In this document: piece after piece, positions 1-12,118 of the stretch
How the letters are laid out: each line of letters begins with the position of its first letter
How positions within the stretch are numbered: position 1 is the first letter of the stretch
NCBI RefSeq assembly: GCF_003573695.1
Contig: NC_039367.1
Coordinates: forward strand, 26,622,442 to 26,686,441
Length of the DNA stretch: 64,000 nt
From: Papaver somniferum
Lineage: Eukaryota; Streptophyta; Magnoliopsida; Ranunculales; Papaveraceae
Direction of reading: 5' to 3'
Translations under genes and position numbers: made by a program
The notes under the pieces: model-generated
What the model saw: the letters and a program-made list of their open reading frames with translations, nothing else
Databases searched by the model: none
What the model was told of the DNA's origin: nothing

Positions 1-2
1 GC

Positions 3-380
3 ATGGACAAACTATTATCGCTGGAGATGAAATACAAAGAGACCATCAGAGAATATACTAATAGATGGCACAAGATTTTCCAAGCTATTGGCAACGTAGA
101 TCCCGTGGTTAGTATCAACTGCTACAAATGGGGGATGGACATGATGAGTCATTTATTTGTCGAGATCCACGGAACCATCCCTACCACCGAAGGAGATCTC
201 CGGATAATCATAGAAAAGCATGCAAGGCTAGAAGAAATTCAGCGTGAAAATCCCAGAGCTCATACTCAACGTCCCACACGCACAAATTCCGTGGATCAAG
301 CCAGCGGGTCCAAAAGAATCAGATCAATACTGCGCGGGAATGTCAGACCTTACAGAATCAGATCAATAATGAGCGGGAAT
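3..380 (+). pseudogene. Gag remnant of Tat-type element 1
   Basis: This is the C-terminal part of a plant Ty3 gag capsid domain. It has the signatures EYTNRWHKIFQAI, INCYKWGMDMMSHLFVEIHG and GDLRIIIEKHARLEEIQREN, typical of the end of the Retrotrans_gag domain, followed by a basic, Ser/Arg-rich tail. No zinc knuckle is seen. After about 380 the frame runs straight into sequence that in the next frame encodes the RT palm. The nucleocapsid end, protease and the first half of RT have therefore been lost by an internal deletion of over 1 kb. The 5' part lies outside the window. Confidence 0.75.
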
Positions 381-408
381 AGAAGCACCAGTCCCGAAGA
401 GCCAAAGA

Positions 409-2517
409 ATGGTGGATGCAATTTTCAAACCATGGATTGGAAGTACGCTGGAAGTATATGTGGATGATATGCTCGTTAAAATCAAGTTGCGCAAAGATCA
501 TCACCAAGACCTAAAAGATATTTTCCAAGCAATGAGAGTGCACAACATGAAGGTAAACCCAGAGAAGTGCACTTTTGGTGTCACTTCCGTAAAGTTCCTC
601 GGATATTTGGTGACGAAGAGGGGCATTGAAGTCGATCCCGCTAAAATTGAAGCCATCGTAAGAATGTCATCCCCAAAAAATTTAAAAGAGGTTAAGAAAC
701 TCAATGGTTCGCTAGCTGCGCTGGGGAGGTTCATATCCAGGTCCTCGGATAGATGTAAGCACTTTTTTAACATTCTCAAAAAAGGAAGCAAATTCGAATG
801 GACGGCAGAGTGCGAGGAAGCTTTTCGAAATATCAAAGAATACCTGGCTGAGATCCCTATATTACAAAAACCAGACCATGATGACGTGTTGGCACTATAC
901 ATAGCAGCAACAGAAGATGCAGTCAGCGCAGTATTGGTTAAAACCAACACGAAGATAGAGCATCCCATCTATTACATCAGCAAGACTCTGAACGCAATAG
1001 AAAGGAACTACACGAAGATCGAGCAGCTCATCTTGGCATTAGTATGGGCAACCCTGAAACTCAGAACTTACTTTTTGACTCACTACGTCCGCGTCCCATG
1101 CAAAGCTCCGCTAGAAGCAGTCCTTAAAAACGCAGGAAAAGTAGGCAGAATTGCAAAATGGAATACTCACCTAGATCAATTCAATATCATCCATGAGCTA
1201 CAACACTCTCAGAAGTCACAAGTATTAGCAGATTTCCTAGCAGACTTACCATTGGATAACTGCGAAGAAGTCATCATCGATAGACGAAAGGCACCAGGAC
1301 TACCAGAAATGGACGAAGGTAAAGACCCTATAAACATCTTGGAACCAAAAAATCCTAGGCAATGGGAAGTCTTCATAGATGGATCGAAAAATAAAGAAGG
1401 GGCGGGGATAGGCATCGTAATCACCACCCCAACAGGAGACATGATCATACATGCTTTCAGGTTAGAATTCAAGGGGCATACCAACAACATAGTTGAATAT
1501 GAAGCAGTGGTGCATGCCCTTCAGTTGATAATAGAAATGGGCATAACTGACGTGCGTCTGACAAGCGATTCACAGCTGGTCATCCGACAAATAGGGTTGC
1601 AATATAATGTTTATGACAGAACATTGTCAGCATACATGGGATTGGTGCAAACACTGGCATCACAAATCCCAAACATCAAATTCCGATACCTGGCAAGGAA
1701 GGAACTCAGGCACGCGGATGCCCTGGCCTACATATCATCGATTCTCAAAAACGAGGACGTCAAAGCAATCAAAGTAACCAGGATTTACGAGCCTTCAATT
1801 GATATTCAAGAACTCTGCGCTGCACAGCAGAGGAACCACGCAAAAGAAGATATTGCAGATGATGACGTGGGAGAATTCATCGCGGATGATTTCCAAGAAG
1901 ACGACATCATGGCTAAGGCAGATCAAGATGAAGACTTCAGCAAAGAAGAAGATTGGAGATCTGAGATTCATCTTTTCCTAAAAGAAAGAATACTACCCTC
2001 GGATCTAAAGCAAGCCATAAAAATACAGTCAAAGGAAGGAAGATATGATCTGAGAAAAGAAATTTTGTACAAAAAATCTTTTCTCGGACCATTATTACAT
2101 TGCCTATCCAGATCCGAAGGGCATTTGATTTTGAAAGACATACACCGCGGCGACGCAGGCAATCACAGCGGAATGAGATCCCTAGCAGATAAGGCGAAAA
2201 CTCAAGGATATTACTGGCCAAAAATGATACGAGACGCTGCAAGAATGTCACGAAGATGCGAAGAATGCCAGCGTTTCGCCAAAAAAATCCACGCACCCGC
2301 AACAATGTTGAACTCAGTAGACAGCCCTTGGTCATTCTCAAAATGGGGCATAGACATCGTGGGTCCCCTAATCGAAGGATCGGGGAAGAGAAGATTTTTG
2401 ATAGTGGCCACGGACTATTTCAGCAAATGGGTAGAGGCTAAAGCCCTGGCAAGGATCCGAGACGCAGAAGTCTTCACATTCATTTTTCAAAACATCATTT
2501 GCAGGTTTGGATACTAG
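409..2517 (+). pseudogene. Pol remnant: RT palm end, RNase H x2, integrase N-terminal half
   Basis: A long open frame of about 700 codons. Residues 1-70 are the end of RT, with the catalytic YVDD at about residue 17 and the KFLGYLV signature. Residues 140-260 are the usual Ty3 RNase H (HPIYYISKTLN, ALVWATLKLRTYF). Residues 320-460 are a second, archaeal-type RNase H (VFIDGS, EYEAVVHAL, LTSDSQLV, RHADAL), as in Tat-lineage elements. Residues 575-625 are the integrase HHCC zinc domain (HRGDAGNHSG, RRCEECQRF). The DDE core starts at about 645 (KWGIDIVGP). The frame stops after ICRFGY, just before the second catalytic Asp, and integrase continues in other frames. The first catalytic RT residues are missing, so it is non-functional despite the long frame. 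Confidence 0.88.
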
Positions 2518-2523
2518 CTGAGA

Positions 2524-3187
2524 TTGTATCTGACAATGCAAGCAATTCCAGGTAAAAAAAAATCGACTTACTCTTCGATACTTTCAAAATTCGAAAGAAC
2601 AAGTCAACACCAATTTACCCTCAAAGCAATGGTCAGGCAGAAGCCACAAACAAAACCCTCGCACTCATCCTCAAAAAGCAGTTGGACGAATACAAGAAGC
2701 GTTGGTGTGAGCAACTACACAACGTTTTGTGGGCCTATAGGACAACTCGAAGATCAGCCACGGGAGAATCCCCATTCTTACTCACCTATGGAGCCGAAGC
2801 TATTATCCCAACAGAAATAATCATGCCAACTACGAAGACTGAAGCATGGGAGAAGAAACTCACAGCGGACATGATGTTGGAAAGGTTGGATGATCTAGAA
2901 GAGAGGAGGGAAGCAGCAAAAAAAAAATGGAAAACTATCAAAGGAAACTAGCAAGGGAGTATAATAAGAGGGTTAAGCTTAGAAATTTCGTAGAAGGGCA
3001 GTATGTGCTGAGGACCATTCCCCAATGCCAACGAGAAAAGAAGTGGGGAAAATTAGCACCAACATGGGGGGGACCCTTCGTCATACATGATGTTGCAGGA
3101 AATGGGTCTTATTATCTGCGCAACCTAAAAGGGGAGATCCTCAAACGCCCATGGAATGCAAAATATCTCAAGCCATACTACCCGTAG
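2524..3187 (+). pseudogene. Integrase C-terminal half, frameshifted
   Basis: This continues the integrase of element 1 in three different frames. The catalytic-Glu region (QAEATNKTLA) lies near 2637, followed by WCEQLHNVLWAYRTTRRSA and the GPFVIHDVAG and KYLKPYYP ending. Frame changes occur at about 2520-2680 and at the A-rich run near 2920. The DNG around the second Asp is damaged. No chromodomain follows, as expected for Tat rather than chromovirus elements. The TAG at 3185-3187 matches the stop of the second copy at 40242. Confidence 0.85.
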
Positions 3188-4074
3188 AGGGAAACGCAGA
3201 CCTGCATCTGCGTGAAGAGCGCCAGAAGAAGAAAACGACGCTTGCGATCGACATGTTTCTATCTCTGAGAGAGGAATATCAAACCTCAACCTATCAATCA
3301 AGCAAACTTTTGGCAAAAAATAGTCACAATACATGGAGCAACATAGTAACAAGACGACTTCGTGTAAATATAACACCTCACGAGAACCCTACACCTGTAA
3401 ATACAGCCTCCGCGTCAATACTTCATCCTCCTTTTTTTTTACTATTTACTACCTCAGAGGTTCCATCAATGGAATTCTTCTAAATGTCACTCAACAAACT
3501 GAATATACACTTTAACCCTCTTTCAACCGTGGATGTAGACACTCTGCTGTAGAACCACGTAAACACTGGTGTTAATTGTTGTTCTATTTTACTTGGGGAA
3601 AGTAGTCACCTACAATCTCTCGGGACTCCCTATTAGCGTCTATAAGTGTAGGACCATGGGGAAGGCATCCAGCATAAAGAGATACCCAACCAATCTTATG
3701 GCAGCGGGTTGACGGAATGAACGTATATTCCAAACAACTCATATCCTAGAACGCTGCCCTGACCCCCACCGTCTGGGAATCCTCTGGCCCAGGATTAGCC
3801 ATCGGGGTGACAGGTCTCAAGACGTTCACGAAGATACACATATCTTCGGGTTCGCACTCAAACACTTCGCTATCCCTGATTACATTCAGTTATATTCCAA
3901 ATTAACCATAACAATTTAAAAAAAAAAAAGTCGGACAACACAGATAAAAGTTAAAACAATGATCAATTCATTAAAAGTTGATTACATGCTTGGCAATGAT
4001 ACGCGGAAACAAGAAAATAAAAAAGGAATCTCACGAAGCCTCATAATTAACAAAGATCAACTCTCTACAAAAAT
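3188..4074. other. Non-coding spacer between pol and antisense ORF, element 1
   Basis: I see no gene. The stretch from about 3595 to 3870 is clearly related to 40378-40650 after the second pol copy (shared CTCTCGGGACTCCC, GTGTAGGACCATGGGGAAG and GCGGGGTGACAGG-type blocks). It is therefore an ordered part of this element family. Between the two genes it would hold the convergent 3' ends of pol and aORF. A poly(A) run lies at about 3918-3930. Confidence 0.6.
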
Positions 4075-7020
4075 CTACTTGGATGGTTCAACCCCACCAG
4101 AAGGTTTAGCAATCTTCCCCTTCTGCGTTGAAGGTACGCTCCCACCCGAGGAAGGCCCTAAAGAACCAGATGTAGGGGGCGGGGGTTTCTCACGGCGCGG
4201 ATAGCTCTTGATAAGGCCATGCTCGGTCTTAAGATCATACTCGATGTTATCCAGAATTTTGTTAGTCTCTCACTCTCTTCCACTAGTTGACACCGAGCCT
4301 TGTACGCAATAAAAGTATTCATCATCTCATCCTTTGACAACAACGAGGAAATGCGACTCACTTCCTTCGAAGCGGCTTGGGCAGCCTCGTCCCTTTCTGT
4401 AGCTAAACCTTTGTGATAATTAATCTGGTTTTCCTGATGCACTAATTGAGATTGAGCCTCCGCAATCTTTTCATTTGAAGTGCGAAGCTGTCCCTGGAGC
4501 TCTGCAAGGAAAAAAAATGCAGATGGTTAGGTCCAGGAAATTACAGAATCACACTCGATAATATAAGCATATACCTTCGACTCTCGCCGAAGCTATTTCA
4601 TATTCGTTAACGACAGCATCACGGGCTTCATCAAGAAAATCATACTCATCTGACAACTTCTTATAATCCGCTTGAAGGGTTGAAAGGGCGTACTGACTCG
4701 CATCTAATTCTACCTGTTTCATTGAATCCAAGTGACGAAGATGGTTGACCTCATTGTTTAAACCCTCCACCCTTGTTGAGCCGATATATTTACTTCAAGA
4801 TTTCTCTCAGACTCAGCTTGGCGTACCACATCAGCCCTAGACGCAGCTAAAGCTTTGCTAAGAGCACCAGCCTCAGCCCTAGCGTCATCTCTCTCCCTAG
4901 CAAGACGCTGAATGTAATCTTTAACATCAGAAGACTGAGAAGAACGAGCTTGACGCAATTCTTCTTCCAAGAGATTGATTTTAGCTTCCAATGATGAGAC
5001 CTGTTCTCGGGATTCACGAAGATTATCACGCGTCCACAAAACGTTCCATTAAACAAACGACGATCATTGTTATTTGTTCTGCATATCAATCATTTGGACT
5101 CGTCTGACCCCCACTCCTCTGCCAGAGCATTATGTTCATCGGCACGAGCATTCCACTTATCAGCCTCGCTCTTTATCTTCTCTACCAACTCTGCGATGCG
5201 AGATTTCTGACGTTCCGCTCTTTCCGAAGCCATACTAACTCAGGAACTCCACCCACTGAAGATAGGGTGGGGGAGGGAGACTCAGACAGAACACTAATTA
5301 CAGTAAAGGACAACAGCAAGGAAGAGAACAGATAATCAAACCTGTAACAGCCGAAGAATTCTTCTTGGCCTCCTCCAACTCACTACGAGCCATAGCAAGA
5401 TCCAAGCGAAGCTTCTCCTCCTCCTTGCCTTGTTGCTCCTTAGCCTTGAGGAGACTCTTCAACTCACATATCTCCCTATCCCTATCAGCAATGACAGTCT
5501 CAGCCGCAGTAAGCTCCTCTTCCCGAAGACGAAGCTTAGCCTCCAACTTAAGGGATTTGGCCTTAAAAAACTGGTACAACATGTGATTGCAATGCTCACT
5601 CCTCATCATGCGAATCAGAAGATTAGAACACCCTGACTCTAAAAATTGCTAAAAATTGATACAAGGAAAATGATAAGAGAACTCACCTCTAACATCCGCT
5701 GTTGGGGAAATCCATACTGATACCCATCAGCCAACGCCATCATATCAGCAACAGTCGAGGGAGCGTCGACTACTAGAGCAGCCTCCAAGGCCCGAAGATT
5801 CTTATCCCACGCTTCTGCAACCTGGTCCTCGGGAGACAATTGCATCATCTTACGGGTATAGGCATCAGATTTCTTCTCACCCTCCACCACAGGAGCTGGA
5901 TTGGGTACGAACATCAAGTTCTTCTTTTTAAACCAAGCTAAGATGGCATCATCACCCTCAAGGATCAGTGACTGAGGAAAATCATCTCCAGAAGACCCAA
6001 CCGAGGCCTTACCCATGTCCGTGAATTTAGCACCCGAAGAGTTCGAGGCTACTCCCGCATCCAAATCTGGAAGGTCTCTAGCACCGCTCCCCTCTGGAAC
6101 ATCACTAGCATCCAAGACTCCCTTTCCCTTTTCATCTGCCTTGCTAGAGTTACCAAGCACATCCCAATCATCGTTTGGGGAAAGCAGGTTGAACTCAGAA
6201 TCCAGGCCCAGGGCAGCGTTTATGTCAAAACTATCCTCCGCAGAATAAATCCGACCAAAGGAAAACTTCTTAGACATAGCAGGAATTTCACCACCAACAC
6301 CCTCATCACCAAGGCCAGTGTTATCATCACCAGCATCACTGCAACCCGCAGGATTAGCTTCGGCACCAGCATCATGACAACCTGCGGGATTAATTTCACC
6401 ACCAATACCGCTGCCACCAGCGATAGTATTTCCTTCAACAAATTCTTCATCACCATGACCTGGAGGCGATGTATCAGTACGCTCTTCCATATCAGACATA
6501 TCTTCATCCTCTCCAAGTTCAGTCACAGGACTGTTAACTTCTTCGTCGCCTAAAAAGACAAGGCACAAGAATAAATATCCCTGACTTTGAAAAGAACTAA
6601 AACTGCCTCAACTAAAGGACAAGGCATATGGAAATCTTACCTTGACAATCGCAGCATTTTTCGTCTGAAGATCAGCATCGGAACTCTCTTCGTCATCTCC
6701 ATCAACAACATCGAGGGCATATTGGAAATTCATGCCCTCAAAATTCAAATGCCAAGGATGGAAATTCCCATAACGAGCAGGAGGAGCCGCACGTATCTGG
6801 CTATCTGCGGTAGGACGCCATCCTTGCGGACCTGGAACCCACCCCCAAGCCCAGGGACCAACAACCTCAATAACAGTTGTGTGCCATTCATAGTCATGAT
6901 CACGCTTGATCCGCTCACGAGTAGGGAACACCAGTTTGTTAGTAGAATTCTCTGTACCCGGGACGTACTTCACCTTAGCACCACTTACTTCACTCAGAAG
7001 GCGGATCTCACCACGAGGAG
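4075..7020 (-). pseudogene. Antisense ORF (aORF) of element 1, 3' part: end of exon 1 to exon 5
   Basis: This is the distal part of a large gene on the strand opposite to pol. By comparison with the second copy (34610-38649), exon 1 ends at 6641. Exon 2 is 6549-5687, exon 3 about 5609-5342, exon 4 starts at 5255 and exon 5 is about 4503-4075. Donors GTAAGA (6640) and GTGAGT (5686) and acceptor TTTTTAG (6550) are visible; the acceptor before exon 3 looks lost. The protein has a conserved middle (RIKRDHDYEWH, VIEVVGPWAWGWVPG), an acidic low-complexity stretch, FGRIYSAEDSFDINAALGL, GDDAILAWFKKKNLMFVPNP, then long Glu/Lys/Leu-rich coiled coils and a Pro/Ser tail. Frameshifts in exons 4 and 5 break it. 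Tat elements are known to carry extra ORFs in either orientation; the function of this one is unknown. Confidence 0.75.
7016..7020. repeat. Target site duplication AGGAG, left copy
   Basis: AGGAG immediately precedes the first LTR and is repeated directly after the last LTR at 29190. A 5-bp duplication is normal for LTR retrotransposon integration. Confidence 0.9.
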
Positions 7021-8482
7021 TCATAGACACATTTTTGTGTCTAATTTGATCTCAATACTATATATTGTTGGCACTCGATTTTGTACTAATTTTGTTATTT
7101 TATGTATTTGTAGGTATTTTTTGGAAATAAATATTTTTGGAAAATTCGGCTCGAAAAGTTGATTTTGGCACCCGGAGGACAGGTGTTATTCGGAATCTCG
7201 CTTTTGGATAAGGGGTAACCTAATTACTAAGGGGCACCCCCAGGTCACCCCAAGGCAGCTGCTATTCGCACCCCAGTTCAGGATAGGGGGACACCCTTTC
7301 TTCTTCGTTTGAAAACTGAAAATTGGCGGGAAACGAAGAACAATTCTGCATGATGTTTGATCGAGCAAATGAAGAAGTTGGAATGCGATTCAATCGCTGA
7401 AAATTGGCATAAAGTGATATGACATAGGGAAGACATTTTGGGCATCGAATTTGATCGACATTGGCTGGAAAGCTCATTTTAATTCACGAGCTCAAAACAG
7501 AGCAACGTGAATTGAACACGAGCTCAATCGTGTTTCTGCTATGCATGAAGTGATGTGGAGGCGCGGGAAAGCTTCTGAGGCGTGGAGAAGCTGATTAGGA
7601 GCGTACAGGGCGTGAGTTAACGTGTGGAGAATCTAAATTTGGTAATTATTCCTATTTCTGGGCAGCGAGCAATTAGAGGATTAATGGGAAATTATACGCA
7701 TTGATGTTAGGATTTCTTGCTCCAAAACACTATAAATACAAGTATCGGTCATTGGGAAGAGTCTGTCGAGAGTTGGGGGTCGAGCAGAGCCTCTGAGCAG
7801 AAACAATCGATATCCAGGAACGGGTTCTGCTGCTGCTGTTGCCATTAAAGAGCTTGAAGAACACGAAGAACAGACTATCCAGGACAGTCTTATTTTCAGC
7901 AGCACCAACAACAGTAGGCTTGTGTCGTTGTTTACAGCATCAAAGTATTGTCGTTGTTTTCTGGACGCTCAGCGTGGGTCGTAGATCCACTGTTTTATCC
8001 TTTTTCAATCTTTTGAACACCTTGTGAGCTTGAATTATTATTTTGAGTGTGTGTTTGATATGAATAGCTAAACCCCAATACTGGGATGAAGGAGGAAGCC
8101 TTATTTCACACTTGGGTAATTATATTTAATTCTTTTCATGACTTTTGCATTAATTTTAATTGAAATTATGATTTAAATTAACTAGTTGTGATTTGATTTG
8201 ATGGGTCATGCTTAGATTAGATGATTTGATGTCCCATGCTTAACATTTACACCTAATATTTTGAGATCAATCTTGGCAATAAATTAGAGTCGATATATTT
8301 AATATATTTTTCGAGCTATTATTGATAAAAGAGTTATTATTTGAACCTTAAGAAATGAAATTGGCGGAATCCTAGTCCCAGTACCTCTCGCCCATTGTGA
8401 AAATATTGTGTATATATTTTTATTTTTAAATCTTTACAAGTCCGAGCAACGAACTTTTACTACCACTTTCAAAACTACAACA
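7021..8482 (+). repeat. LTR 1 of the array
   Basis: It is 1462 bp and begins TCATAGACAC (the others begin TGATAGACAC, so the first TG has mutated) and ends CTACAACA. A TATA box (TATAAATA) lies at 7731-7738. It shares GGAAATAAATATTTTTGG and CTCGAAAAG with LTR 5 only. Private changes include a 3-bp loss in the CTCTGAGCAG stretch near 7793 and a 3-bp loss near 7410. Confidence 0.92.
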
Positions 8483-8485
8483 AAA

Positions 8486-8504
8486 TGGCGCCGCCGCCGG
8501 GGAC
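8486..8504 (+). other. Primer binding site, unit 1 (tRNA-Asp type)
   Basis: TGGCGCCGCCGCCGGGGAC starts 3 bp after the LTR. It matches the complement of the 3' end of plant tRNA-Asp except at two central positions, as in Athila-type elements. Confidence 0.8.
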
Positions 8505-9538
8505 TTGTATATAGGTTTATTTTTATTATTTTTTTATTATTTGTTCCTTTTTACTTTGTCTTTTTTCTTTGATTTACAGGTTCGAAGTGGAGCACTAAGG
8601 ACTTGGAGAGGAAAAAGTTTAAAGCGAAAAGCGAAAAGAGAAGAAAAAAGGACAATTTTAGGATTTAATTTTTAATTTTTAATTTTTTAGAGTGTGTGAG
8701 GAAAACTGTAATTTTTTTTATTTTTATTTTGGACTTTGGACTTTAAACAATTGGACTTTATTTTTTTAACCCTACGGAAGGGTATTATTAAACACAAAAA
8801 TAAAAATAAAAAATTATATAAACTGTGTGCAGGGAAGGATGACGATTACTATATCGTCTCGGCCCCTCGGGTTCGCACACGCATAGGAGTCGTGGCCCGA
8901 GTCGACGACAACGGTTCATAGCCCGTCTGGTACGGGAGGTAAGTCCAATCGAAACACCCGCGAATCTCCTGCAAGCGGGTTACTGTCTGCCTTAAGGTGA
9001 TAATTGTTTGAGGACGAACCTGACTGTCTTTATTTTCCTAGTAAATGGCAAGGCCTGGCCAATACAAGATAAGGGTTTGGATTTCATCACGCTCCCTTCT
9101 TGCCCGCCTTAGGAAAACGAAACCTAACGAACCCAAGCTTAAAATTTGGAATAGAACGAGACGATAGGGTAACGAGCTTAATAGGAAACTCGTTCGAAAA
9201 ATATTGGTTGCTCTTTAAGCACACTCCAAAGTTCATGATGGTTTCTGTGAGTGAATGCGTGACTGCGCCGCCTTGTGATAGCGGTGAGGCCTTGGGTATC
9301 AAAGCTCCACTGAGCTTCCCTCGCCTCAATTCAACTTACTTTGACTCGGATTGATTCCAGAGGGGTTTGCTCAAATTGTAACGAATTCTTTTCGAAGGAA
9401 TAGAAGCTGGTCTAGAAAACAATCTAAGTGGAGCCATCATGCTTTTTGTTTGCTAGAAATCTTTAGGTTTGCTTTGGTGGAGTCGAGTCCTTGTTTGTGA
9501 TTGTATAGAATCCCTCTGTAGTTTATATTTCTTCAGTG
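8505..9538 (+). other. Leader of unit 1
   Basis: About 1 kb without a convincing ORF. AT-rich segments flank a GC-rich island (about 8850-8960) with complementary arms CTCGGG and CCCGAG around a second short stem. This is where a packaging or dimerisation signal would be expected. Confidence 0.55.
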
Positions 9539-10825
9539 ATGAATCCTTTTGAGGAGACGCCACCTGCGATGACGTTGCGAGAATATATGTCTAGAAATTC
9601 TCGTTATCAAGAGACGTCTTCGGAAATGACTCTTGGTGAATATATGCATGGGGCAGCGATATATGGATACTCCAACTTTTATTGAGGAATCACCTCTAAC
9701 GATCTATGAGAAATATTATAAACATAGACCATGTAGTTGGGAACAAAGCTTGAGAATTCGTGAATATCAAAAATTATATTGTGATGATGATGAGGAGGAG
9801 GATGGTGATGATGATTATAATGATATTTCTAGTTCAAATCCAAATAATTTTAATAATTATTTACCTATTCAAAAGGACGAGGATTTGACTAGAAATACCC
9901 CCGTTTTAGACGATGATTACGAAGCCGATAGTGGTTTAGAGGAACGGGTTCATTTCGAAAATACTGTTTTAGAGTCTAGCGACTTAGAAACAATAATCTT
10001 GGAAGAAGAAGATAGACCCATAGAGATGAGTAAAGATGCACTACCTGATAATAAATTAGAAGAATCAATTGACCATTTTCAAGAATCTAATGATCCAGAA
10101 ATTAGGGAGATTGTTAGTAGTCTATCTAGAGACACTAAAAACTCTAAGTTTGGGGGTGATTATCACCTTCATAGTGCCTTACCTTTAACTCTCAGAAAGT
10201 CCCTTCACTTAGGACTTGATATCTCTGCCTCGACAATTTTACAAGATTACCTTCATACTCGTTTTCCCGAACCTAATGATATCCGGAAGAAGTTCAGTCG
10301 TTAGAAACCCATCCTCTGGTTTGCCCAGGCTATGATCCCCAGATTGACTTTGTTTTCCCACCAAATAGTTTTCTTCCAACTGTGGGAACGTTTATATTCC
10401 AAATGTGTCGAATATTAAGTTGTGAGACTAAACCTAAATGCCTTAGGAAATTAGAATCGACACATTTGCTTAAGAATGACCACTATTCTCATTGTGGTCA
10501 ATTTTGTAAGTCATATATGATTGACTTAGAGGATCCGCAATTATTTAGGTTATTACTTTGTGATTCCAAGTTCTTATTTGAGTTTTTCCAGATTCTAGGA
10601 CCTAATAATTTGGATCCAACCTATGAAGAAACGCAGCCAATGAAAATATTCTATTTAGACCCTTTCATAGAACCTGAACCGCAATTAGCGATAGTTTTCA
10701 GGAAACTAGGTAAGGGCATGCTTTTCTTGTCCATTTTCTTGGTTCACTGCAGTTTCCTATGGTCAGCTCTTTTTGGTTTTGAAGACCCACAGTTATTTCG
10801 ACTGTTACTTTATGGTTCAAGTTGA
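9539..10825 (+). pseudogene. Acidic ~430-aa ORF of the non-autonomous element, copy 1
   Basis: I do not recognise the family. The conserved start is MNPFEETPPAMTLREYMSRN. A repeated motif MTLREYM/MTLGEYM follows near residues 12-37, then YEKYYKHRPCSWEQSLRIRE, a run of Asp/Glu, a long acidic stretch, and a less acidic C-terminal part with Cys pairs and two EDPQLFRLLL repeats. There is no zinc knuckle, protease or RT signature. This copy has an extra G near 9651 and a lost G near 10287, so it is broken twice. It occupies the gag position, but homology to gag is not shown. Confidence 0.7.
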
Positions 10826-12118
10826 CCAATCCTTTTCTAAGTCTGGCTGAAGACTTTAAACTTAGCACTTCTTGGGAGGTAACCCAATCTCATGCAACAT
10901 GGTAATATCTTTCCTTAACTCTTTTTCTTCAAGTGATAACAATTTCTCCTTGTTCATGCTTTTAATTTTATCTTTAGAACATTGAGGACAATGTTAGATT
11001 TAAGTTTGGGGGTGGGGAAGAATCTTTTTGTTAGTTTTAAGTTGCAATAAATAAACTCCAGAGCCTAGAAATTTACGCCTATTAAGGATAGCACTAACCA
11101 ATCTAAGTGGATGGAAACATTTTTGTTTTAGGAGTTGAGGAACCAATCTGACTAGATGGAAACATCTATAGAGTCTATTCATAAAAGCACAGAGCTCAGG
11201 TGTTAGAAATAACATGATAGTTTCGCCATATCTCGTCGAGTCCTTTTCACTTTCTATTTTTTGTTTTCTTTTATTTCAAGTGATTTGGTGGGGCACACGA
11301 TTCAAGTTGTTACCTTTGCTAGGGTGAAATAGAGTGACTGAGTTATCAAAAAAAAAAAAAAAAAAGACCGGACCAGTTAGACCAATCGGAATAAGTATTA
11401 ACACTTGGATAACAATATGCGTGTGTTCTCCCTGTTTCCGTCGCCTAAGCAAGCGTGGAATGCAGGACCCGTGGGAACTATCGTGTAATCTGCTGACAAG
11501 AAGCATGCGCTTGGATCAAAAAGATCTATTCATGCCGTTAAGTTAAAAAAAAAATGGTTATTGTTATGTGTAGTCAACTGTTGGTTCCCTTGTATTTGCC
11601 AGTTTGTTGGTCTAGATTTAAGTTATTGACCACTGGTTCCCTTGTATATGCCAGTGTGTTAATATTAGTCAGACCGGTATCTCAGTCATTTAGGTTAGGT
11701 TCATCTTGGCAGAGGCCTTCAGACAGATATGGGAAACACCGTTCACTTTTCAACCATCTACATTTTTCTTTTTCCATCTTCTTAATCTTTTCATGTGATT
11801 AGTATGACTCCGAGTATGATGTCCATTGTGAAACTATCTTAGTAGAGCTCTGTCACTTATATGAATTTTAGTATGCTTGAGTGCAAACTCGTGTACAGCA
11901 ATTGGAATTTCGCATCAGGGTTCTTCCTCTTAGAGTCAATAATTGTATGCCAACCAAGGAGGTTCTTTAGTGCTTTCCAAGGTTCTGCATAGATAGCTAG
12001 GGTCTGGAGTATTGGTTTTTGTGGGTACACCTCTGATAAACCCACCCGAGATTAACTCGGTCACTTTTCAAGAATAAATTTTGCTCGAGGACTAGCAAAT
12101 AATAAGTTTGGGGGTATT
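10826..12118 (+). other. 3' non-coding region of unit 1, with internal and terminal polypurine tracts
   Basis: About 1.3 kb without a supported gene. A G-rich tract AAGTTTGGGGGTGGGGAAG at 11002 resembles the terminal polypurine tract and may act as a second priming site. A run of 18 A lies near 11348. The terminal tract AAGTTTGGGGGTATT (12104-12118) abuts the LTR. Confidence 0.6.
12104..12118 (+). other. Polypurine tract, unit 1
   Basis: AAGTTTGGGGGTATT lies directly before LTR 2, the expected place for plus-strand priming. Confidence 0.8.

Noticed and set aside
501..968. Minus-strand ORF opposite pol
   Set aside because: It is the shadow of the RT/RNase H frame; the plus strand carries the recognised motifs.
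7262..7911. Short minus-strand ORFs repeated in every LTR (60-77 codons)
   Set aside because: They recur only because the LTR is repeated. They overlap the promoter region, have no recognisable motif and are not conserved as protein beyond DNA identity.
8840..9000. tRNA or rRNA gene in the GC-rich leader
   Set aside because: The hairpin arms do not form a cloverleaf and no conserved tRNA A/B boxes were found.
11334..11546. Plus-strand ORF across the 18-A run in each unit
   Set aside because: It depends on a poly-lysine run from a homopolymer and lies in the non-coding 3' region. The frame differs between units when the run length changes.
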